From NCBI GenBank assembly GCA_005784505.1, contig VCAZ01000032.1:2526611-2590610 (forward strand): 64,000 nt of DNA, in the 5' to 3' direction. Shown piece after piece: positions 57,203 through 64,000 of this stretch. Under the pieces are notes generated by a model. The model did not search any database, was not told the DNA's origin, and worked only from the letters and a program-made list of their open reading frames with translations. The stretch is from Bagarius yarrelli. Lineage: Eukaryota > Chordata > Actinopteri > Siluriformes > Sisoridae. Positions within the stretch are counted from its first letter, which is position 1. The number at the start of each line of letters is the position of its first letter. A program made the position numbers and the translations under genes.

Positions 57203-57350
57203 GCCGATTACCTAGAACAGATGTGTGTTCAGTCAATCAGAAGCTGGAAGAATAACATTTTAGATGAGGATGGACTGGGGGAGGACCAAGTGAATAAGTT
57301 CCTCCCAGCTTCTGATTGACTTCTGACACATCTCATCCAGGTAATCAGCA
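57203..57350. mobile_element. Compact foldback (MITE-like) element
   Basis: The left arm (57203-57250) holds GATTACCTAGAACAGATGTG and GTCAATCAGAAGCTGG. The right arm (57300-57350) holds CCAGCTTCTGATTGAC and CACATCTCATCCAGGTAATC, its inverted copy. The inner 16 bp pair perfectly and the whole arms of about 47 bp pair with a few mismatches, around a spacer of about 50 bp. Confidence 0.8.
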
Positions 57351-57489
57351 GTAGGTAGAGCAGGGATAGTCGGAAAACAAGCAGAACAATTTAAACTTAA
57401 GGAACATGAGTTGCCCACCCCAGAGTATTTATGAGAAGAGTGTTTAGGGAGTATTTATTAAAAGAAACAGGGTCTAAAATATATATATA

Positions 57490-57640
57490 GACTAAAACAT
57501 GGTGGTGGCAGCATCATCATGTAGGCGTTGATTTTTGTTGGATAAAAGAACAGATCATGAGGAAAGAGAATTATCTCAAACCATCTGGTGGTAACTGAGT
57601 CTTCGAGCATTAAATATCAAGCATATGTTCAGAAATATAC
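57490..57640 (+). pseudogene. Tc1 transposase scrap
   Basis: ACATGGTGGTGGCAGCATCA encodes the H-G-G-G-S-I segment typical of Tc1 transposases, followed by degraded sequence. A short TA run precedes it. Confidence 0.6.
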
Positions 57641-57940
57641 AACGTTCAGTCTTTAATTCTCTTGGATTCTTCACTGTACTGTATGAAGAAACAGACAGCT
57701 GTGGTTCTGTGCACGAGCTGGTCATTAGTCATCCGCTAGACATTTAGAACAGGGCTTATATTCAAAGAGCATCATCGAAACACCATTAATCTTAGCCAAT
57801 CATTGAGCCTGAATCAGTCGAATTACATTAAAAAGCCTTTCGTCCGATTTTTGACACAGGATTTGCAGATTGTTGCCTTGGAAACATAAATGTTGGCGCA
57901 CTTTCAAGCTTTTAGCAGGATCTTATCCCACTAATGAGGA

Positions 57941-57977
<37 letters not shown>

Positions 57978-58300
57978 TCTGGAGGTTATTCATATATACC
58001 TAAAGGCGAGGAACTGTAAACATTCTTTTCCTGAACACACAGCGCATCAACATAGCTGCCAATCAAAATTAAGGTACAAAAGCAGGTGCACAGATTGACC
58101 TGGTGACTCTATGGGTATAAAGGTTGATGCAACACTTTGCCGGCTGATCACAGCGGTGGAAAGGAAGTCCGCACACCTTCTGAGTGTGTTAGTGAGGACA
58201 AACACCTGAGCCCCATCTTCACCTTCATCCATTGCCATTTCCGCCATTTTGCCAGATGTCTTATCAAGAGGTTTTTTTCTCCAACTAAGAAATTCAGGGG
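57641..58300. other. Unique-looking DNA with a CA run
   Basis: CA run at about 57944-57974. Overlapping frames near 58047-58400 include the SINE and are not genes. Confidence 0.4.
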
Positions 58301-58301
58301 G

Positions 58302-58398
58302 TTTATTGTTTTGCTCAAGGGTCCAGCAGTGGCAGCTTGGTGGTGCTGGGATTTGAACCCACGATCTTCTGATCAGCGGTCCAACACCTTCAACAATC
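58302..58398 (-). mobile_element. tRNA-derived SINE, minus strand, 3' truncated
   Basis: TTGCTCAAGGGTCCAGCAGT, GGCAGCTTGGTGGTGCTGGG, ATTTGAACCCACGATCTTCT, and head words GTCCAACACCTTCAACAA. Confidence 0.8.
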
Positions 58399-58509
58399 AA
58401 CCAACTACACTTTTTAAAAGACTGATCAGTACATAATAAGGCTAAAGTAAAAAAGTTTTAAATGACTTACAATCTACACCCATTAATGTAAGACATGGAC
58501 ACTAAACAG

Positions 58510-58735
58510 GCATAAGTATTTGGACACCTGCCAATCACATCGTTTTATGTTTTGTGAACATCCTATTCCAGATGTTAATCTCACCCTTCCTCGTATAAAA
58601 GCCTCCAGAACTTCTGTGCTTGAAGCGGAAACCTTCAGTTCAGGTTTCCACTAGATTTTGACACATGACTGTGTCACATGACTGTGTCCACATGATCATT
58701 CAGTTACAAAAGTATTAGTGATATCAGACACTTAT
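58510..58735 (-). mobile_element. Tc1 3' end, minus strand
   Basis: AAGTATTTGGACACCTGCCA is the family's terminal repeat. GAACATCCTATTCCAGATGT, TTTCCACTAGATTTTG and AGTGATATCAGACACTTATG are the reverse complement of the 3' region seen at 37195-37498 and 46765-47140. Confidence 0.75.
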
Positions 58736-58931
58736 GTCTTGTCTTCTAAGGAGATTTTTCTCTAATAACAGTCGCTGTGTTTCAGTAAAATAATCCCGAG
58801 CTTGCTCTCGCTCTGGCGTGGGCGTCTGTGCATCTGGTTTTCTCCTTCTTTACACACAAAACTTGGTGTGTGGTCACAAAGCAACATTCCGAATACCAGT
58901 AAAGAAATATCTTCCAAAAGTGAAATATCCA

Positions 58932-58935
<4 letters not shown>

Positions 58936-58977
<42 letters not shown>

Positions 58978-59092
58978 GGAAAAATAATAGACGCCAAAAG
59001 CAAAAATTGTATTTTGGTGTTCAGGTCAAAATGTGAGTTGTTCTGTAACACAGATACACCCCCCCCACACACACACACACACAAACACACTC
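58936..59092. repeat. (GT)n and (CA)n microsatellites
   Basis: GT run at 58936-58975 and CA run at about 59066-59082 after a CCCCCCC stretch. GT and CA about 90 bp apart could pair. Confidence 0.9.
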
Positions 59093-59121
59093 TATTTAAC
59101 ATTACAGAGAGTAAATATTTT

Positions 59122-59313
59122 TAGCATTTACGGTATTTTGCAGACGTCCTTATCCAAAGCGACTTACATTTATCTGATTTATACTACTGAGAATTTAAGG
59201 GTTAAGGGCCTTGCTCAGGGGCCCAACAGTGGTGGCTCAATGCAGCTGGAAATTGAACTCCCAATCTTCAGGTTGGAGGTTCAACACCTTAACTATGAGC
59301 CACCACTTCCCTA
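59122..59313 (-). mobile_element. tRNA-derived SINE, minus strand, near full length
   Basis: AGCATTTACGGTATTTTGCA, ATCCAAAGCGACTTACATTT, AAGGGCCTTGCTCAGGGGCC, GAAATTGAACTCCC, ending TTAACTATGAGCCACCACTT. Confidence 0.85.
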
Positions 59314-60312
59314 GCAAGCAATATGACCCCAATATATAAAAATATAAATATATATATAAAAAGTTAATACAATAAATTAAAAATTTTAATCATGTTTTTT
59401 TTTTTTGTGAAGCTTTTCTGGTTTGGATAAATATAAAGAATAAAATTAATCAAAATGAATAATAATAATAATAAAACATTTTTACAATTGACACAATTAG
59501 TATTAGTAGTAGAAGTAGTAGTATCAATATTATTAACATAAAGCGATGAAGAATTTATTTTACTGTAATGATACAATGAAATTTGTTTGGTAGCTCTCGG
59601 AGATCAGCGGCAATAAGGAAATACACAAAATTACACATTAGAGAAAATTAACACAAAAGATAAATGCACTGTAATAAAAAGATAAATAAATAAATACATT
59701 TTTACTTATTTACCAGTTAAAAACAATAGATTTGGCAACACTAATGTCTAAAACCCATAAACGAGATGGAAACTGATTATATACATACAATAAAACCTTG
59801 TGTGTTGTTGTGTTTATTTCTCAGCTCAGGAGATCTTATAAGGGAGCTATCGATGGTGGAGAGAAGATCATGTCGTGGATGGAGTTATGTGCACCACAGA
59901 GCTGAAATGCAAACACAGCGGTTTGGGTTTGGCCTCGCTTGAACGAGTTTTGGCCAACGTTCTTTTCGTCACTCAGTGGGAGCCGTCGTTACTGAAATAA
60001 ACCAGAGCGGACCTTAATGACCTGCAGTATGTCATATTTACAGCGTGAAAGCGAAAATGACCTTGGATGGTTTTCTGACCTCCGAGAAAACACATTATTA
60101 CGCGCAGAAAGCAGCGGGACACATAAGCAGAGCCGCATGTGTTTCTGCTTAAACACACTTTATTCAGGTGAGTCTGGTGGAAAAAGTCGAATGACTGTGT
60201 GAGTTAATACACAGTACACACACCAAGCTGAAGACAGATACAACAGAGATCAGCAATCATCATCAATAAGAAGGTCTGTATGGATCCTGGATTATACATC
60301 ATTATTAAATAA
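59314..60312. other. AT-rich DNA then a balanced unique segment
   Basis: 59314-59780 is AT-rich low complexity. 59820-60180 is balanced and starts after an acceptor-like TTTATTTCTCAG and ends near a donor-like TTCAGGTGAGTC at 60164-60175, but I checked all three frames and each is stopped within about 40 codons, so it is not a coding exon. Confidence 0.4.
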
Positions 60313-60314
60313 AT

Positions 60315-60508
60315 ACGAGGAAGTGGTGGCTCAGTGGTTTAGGTGTTAGACTAATACCAAAAAGACCAGGGTTTAATTCTCAGCACCACCAAGACACCAC
60401 TGTTGGGCCCCTGTGCAAGGCCCTTAACCCCCAATTGCTCAGTTGTGTAAAAGAGATAAATGTTAGTCACTCTGGATAAGGGCGTCGGCCCAAATGTTTA
60501 AATAAACG
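60315..60508 (+). mobile_element. tRNA-derived SINE, near full length
   Basis: GAGGAAGTGGTGGCTCAGTG, GTTTAGGTGTTAGACTAATA, CAGGGTTTAATTCTCAGCAC, CCACTGTTGGGCCCCTGTGC, CAATTGCTCAGTTGTGTAAA, CTGGATAAGGGCGTCGGCC. It shares the ATACCA-AAAGACC head variant with 12470-12666, so both may belong to one subfamily. Confidence 0.9.
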
Positions 60509-60598
60509 CTGGTTTTAGTGAAAAAAACAAACAAATCTAAAACTGTTATAAAGAACAACCTTTAACCTCTTACAGATAATTATAAACCACTGACATAG

Positions 60599-60946
60599 TG
60601 ATGATGATGATGGTAATGAGGAAGATGAATATAATGATGATAGTGATAATGACGATGATGATGATTATGTTGGTGATGAAAATGATGATGATGATGGTGA
60701 TGATGGTGGTGGTGGTGGTGGTGGTGATTATGATGAAGATAATGACGAAGATGATGATGATAATGATGATAGGGATGATGATGATGGTGATGAAGCTGAT
60801 GATGGTGACGAAGCTGATGATAATGATTCTGATGATGAGGGTGATGTTGGTGATAAAGCCGATGATGGCGATGAAGATGATGATGATGATTCTGATAGTG
60901 ATGTTAGTGATGAAGACAATGATGGCAATGAAGATGATGATGATGA
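60599..60946. repeat. GAT-type array
   Basis: About 350 bp of GATGAT with GGT and AAT variants. It is the reverse-complement style of the ATC array at 34531-35599. Met- and Ile-rich frames are artefacts. Confidence 0.95.
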
Positions 60947-61315
60947 CGTGTGAACATATACGAGCTGTTACCATGGAAACGCTAGCATATTCGAATAAAT
61001 ACATTAATAATAATCTATCTCTTAAGTTACTCTTTAAATACTGTTACACTAAAATAACACACACCTTTTAACCAATCAGAATTAAGCTTTTAATTACACC
61101 ACTAAATAATTTATTTTGGCACAATTATTTATTTATTTATTTTTTTTACTGTTTGGCTTAGAATATTCAATAGTTCCTTTATTCTCATCTTAAAACAGGA
61201 AGTAGACAGATGGCATGCAGATTTTTTACACTATCCCCCCACAGAGAACAATCAAAGCAACACATGTCCAATACAAAGCATTTAAAATAACAAGGGGGGG
61301 GCAATATTCGTCTTA
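60947..61315. other. AT-rich DNA
   Basis: No gene or element recognised. Confidence 0.4.
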
Positions 61316-61318
61316 CAG

Positions 61319-61353
<35 letters not shown>

Positions 61354-61626
61354 TAAGAGAGCTGCCAGCTGCAGCATTAATCTAAACCTCTTTGATTCAT
61401 CCTGACTACACTGAGCCGTGATTCTGTCCTTATCATTTCTATCTATTTTAATAAAAATCCTATCTTTAGTAAACTTGTTGGAAAAAAGTGTCGGAATGTC
61501 GAAATGTAGAAAAAAAAATGAATTTTAAGTAACACAGTATGTCTTAAAAGAGTTTTTTTAAACAAAATGAAAAAGGCTAAAAAACATATCTATTAATCTT
61601 CGCTTCATATTATGCATGTAAATATG

Positions 61627-61673
<47 letters not shown>

Positions 61674-61761
61674 GCAAACATTTTAACAGATCCAGAATGG
61701 CGAACCACTGATGTAGCCTATTGTATGCTGGTATGCTATACCTTTCCGATGCTGCAGTTTG

Positions 61762-61795
<34 letters not shown>

Positions 61796-61799
61796 TGTG
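61319..61799. repeat. Three (GT)n microsatellites
   Basis: GT runs at 61319-61352, about 61635-61668 (preceded by TATATATA) and about 61765-61799. All three are in the same orientation. Confidence 0.9.
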
Positions 61800-62695
61800 T
61801 CCATACCTTGGACATACTACCAGCCTCTGTTCAGGATCAACTGATTCATTGAAATTGGTGGTTTTCTGTTTTATCATTGTGGTTCCAGTATTGCTAGCAA
61901 CGTATCAATTAGAGCCACTGACATCCTGAACTAAACTTGAACTTGAATTTTTTAATGAATAACGAATACGAAAAAAAATATCCGTTGTGCAACGACCTCT
62001 AAATCATGGATTTAATGCTAATATTTAAAATTAAACAGCTTATATGTTTCCTGTAAACTAAAACCCAATAACCAAAAAACATGCTAACGCCAAGGCTAAC
62101 TAACTACTAACTAACTCATTATTTGTATAGTGTTAAAAGCAGCATTATTCTCTACTATCTGTTGCCGATATTAACTGAACTCACCTCATGTTCAAGTGTT
62201 TTTTCTTTCTCTCACGACTCTGTCTTTCCTCATTTATTAAAAACACAAGCATCCGAAGGTCCAATTTAGGATTGCTCTTACTGCAGCCTTTCATCACCCT
62301 CATTACCATCCTCTAATTATAATTACAGATTCGCTATCACTGCGTCTCCATGCATAGCAAAATGGGATTTTCTTCAGCGGTGTAGAACAAGGTCACCACA
62401 AGGGCACGAGCGGCGTATGCTTTCTGTCTTCACTTTAAAATGGGAAATGTGACTGTTTATATGTGTGTCTGTGGTGGGGTGGAGGTGAAGGTGAAGGTGG
62501 GCCGAGAGGTATGAAAAAAGAAAGAGAAACAAATGACCAAAAGTGGGGAAAATTTTTTTTATTTTACTGAATTGAGTATGTGACTATTGAGTATTGAGCA
62601 TGTGACTAAAGAATAAACCAATCACATGCATTAGCCATGCATTATTTGGAAAGCAATAAAAGGAAGTCCCTCCAAAGTTGACTAAAGCATTATTT
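61800..62695. other. Unique-looking DNA
   Basis: No gene or repeat recognised. A short GTGAAGGTGAAGGTG repeat occurs at about 62485. Confidence 0.4.
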
Positions 62696-62699
62696 TACT

Positions 62700-62853
62700 T
62701 CTACGCCATTTATCAGACATCCTAATTCAGAGCGACTTGCATTTATCTCTTTTATACAGTTAAGCAATTAGGGGTTAAGTTAAGTTAAAGAATCAAACCC
62801 ACAATATGTTGGTTAGCAGTCCAACAGCTGAACCACTGCGCTACCACCTCGAC
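62700..62853 (-). mobile_element. tRNA-derived SINE, minus strand, core deleted
   Basis: TTCAGAGCGACTTGCATTTA, ATACAGTTAAGCAATTAGGG then directly AATCAAACCCACAATATG and the head complement CTGAACCACTGCGCTACCAC. The GGGCCC core is missing. Confidence 0.8.
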
Positions 62854-63165
62854 ATCATTACAGGAGTTGCCTGGGGTTGCGGGGTAGGGGGTAGTTTTCT
62901 GTAGCCAGCGCGCTGACACTGACGATAGAAGATCTGGACTCCAAGAGGGCCGGCAGGGGCACCTAAAGTTCAGAGTCACATTTCGGGGTGCAAAAACGTG
63001 CATCTAAAAACAGAAAGGCGTGCATCCATAGACTGTTTGTTTAAGTCATGCAAATAAAAGAGTCCAAACTGTGAACTTTAGATGTTTTTTTGGGGCTTAT
63101 TTATGGTTTAAAAGAGACCGAAGTAAAACTTTTTGGTATCAGAACAAGAAAGCATTTCACACACA
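62854..63165. other. Unique-looking DNA
   Basis: No feature recognised. Confidence 0.4.
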
Positions 63166-63171
63166 GGACAT

Positions 63172-63210
63172 TTGAATGGTGAAGCATGGTGGTGGCAGCA
63201 TTGGCCAATT
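63172..63210 (+). pseudogene. Tc1 transposase scrap
   Basis: GTGAAGCATGGTGGTGGCAG with CATTGG matches the K-H-G-G-G-S-I coding stretch of fish Tc1. Only this piece is recognisable. Confidence 0.5.
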
Positions 63211-63234
63211 TGGGTACCTATTTGTAACTCTGAG

Positions 63235-63352
63235 ACCTGGTAGCTTAGTGTTTAAGGTGTTCTAGTTCTGAGCAGAAGATCGTGAGGAACACCAAGCTGC
63301 CATGCTGGACCCCTGAGCAAGGGGTTAGTTGCTGTAAAAATGGCATCCGTCA
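63235..63352 (+). mobile_element. SINE, strongly diverged
   Basis: GGTAGCTTAGTGTTTAAGGT, GCAGAAGATCGTGAGG and CACCAAGCTGCCATGCTGGA, then CCCCTGAGCAAGGGG. It ends with CATCCGTCAAATT. Internal deletions remove the B-box side. Confidence 0.7.
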
Positions 63353-63812
63353 AATTAGACTTGATTTAGATTAAGTGGAAGACATTACAAAATACAGCAA
63401 CATTAAGAACATTAAGAGTGTCTAAATTATATCAGACCAAATCGGACTACTCGTGTGATGTATTGTGTTGTGGGAGGAGTCAACTCAATCTTTCTTTTAG
63501 TCCTCACATCAACGATAATGAACAATGAACCACATGAATATTAATCCTGTTTTGTCTTTTACAGACAATCGAACCCTGACAGTGACTGCCAGTGATTGCA
63601 TATGATTGCTCCTTCCTTTGACGTCAGTCATGCTCGGTCTGACAAGTGAAGCCCTGAGAGACGAGTAACAGGCTGTCAGGTGATTGGATTTGTTTACTAA
63701 ATTTGTTAAATCGATGTTCAACGTGGCCACATTAGCATTTCTTTTTTTTTTTCTTTTGTCATTTTCAATTTGCATTTTGTGTATTTTTTCCTCCATTAAT
63801 GGATAAACACAT
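63353..63812. other. AT-rich DNA
   Basis: No gene recognised. The 137-codon minus-strand frame at 63509-63922 overlaps the Tc1 relic and low-complexity A-rich DNA on its template, so it is treated as chance. Confidence 0.4.
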
Positions 63813-63814
63813 TT

Positions 63815-64000
63815 ATGCACTAATTCTGACTCAACTCCACCAAACTGATCCCTTCGGGATGAACTGGAACCCCGACTAAACCCCAGACCTACTATTGTAA
63901 CTGAATGATCAAATTTCCACATTCTAGTAGAAAAATCTTTCCAGACGTGTAGGTTATTATAGGATAAAGAATGAGACTAACATCTGGAATAGAATGCTTT
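63815..64000 (+). pseudogene. Tc1/mariner transposase C-terminal relic, cut by window edge
   Basis: TTCTGACTCAACTCCACCAA, GATCCCTTCGGGATGAACTG, GGAACCCCGACTAAACCCCA and ACATCTGGAATAGAATGC. This copy keeps the G-x-WDEL-like region (CCTTCGGGATGAACTGGAAC) that other copies in the window have lost. It continues beyond the right edge. Confidence 0.75.

Noticed and set aside
59826..60167. Plus-strand exon between an acceptor-like TTTCTCAG and TTCAG|GTGAGT
   Set aside because: All three frames contain stops within about 40 codons.

Overview
The window looks like repeat-rich, gene-poor nuclear DNA from a teleost fish, most likely an otophysan and possibly a catfish. The evidence is a tRNA-derived SINE family present in about 22 copies with a 3' tail ending in ATGTAA-type repeats, many decayed Tc1/mariner copies, fish-type MITEs, long CA/GT, GA/CT, GATA and ATC microsatellites, and an AT-rich background with no bacterial-style gene packing. 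The species is an inference. I found no host protein gene I can name. Nearly all long open frames come from simple repeats (for example Thr-rich, Ser/Leu-rich and Val-Cys frames) or are antisense shadows of transposon relics.

Region by region: 1-12,200 is almost pure tandem DNA. It holds a 25-bp minisatellite, a purine-rich GAAA block, two long arrays of one 18-bp satellite in opposite orientations (about 2.5-4.3 kb and 6.5-8.2 kb), a Thr-type ACA/ACT array and a 29-bp minisatellite, and I see no SINE copy in it. From 12.4 to 33.8 kb SINEs appear on both strands, mixed with pyrimidine tracts, a telomere-like 16-bp minisatellite, MITE-like elements, a 20-bp perfect hairpin and relatively unique DNA. 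From 33.8 to 43 kb there are a 1-kb ATC array, CT tracts, a 0.9-kb GATA block and a Tc1 relic split by a SINE. From 43 to 51.6 kb there are a second copy of a dispersed element also seen at 13.7-14.4 kb, an internally deleted Tc1 element with both terminal inverted repeats, a long G-tract and a 36-bp G-rich minisatellite. From 52 to 64 kb there are further SINEs, Tc1 relics, a compact foldback element and a GAT array.

The best hints of a host transcription unit are on the minus strand. Two pyrimidine-tract/AG sites (54,069 and 22,925) run straight into GTAAGT and are followed 36-41 nt later by GTGAGT. They resemble recursive-splice sites or microexons. A third weaker exon-like segment lies at 29,876-29,947. 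If they belong together, the window would be long intronic DNA of a minus-strand gene, but this is unproven.
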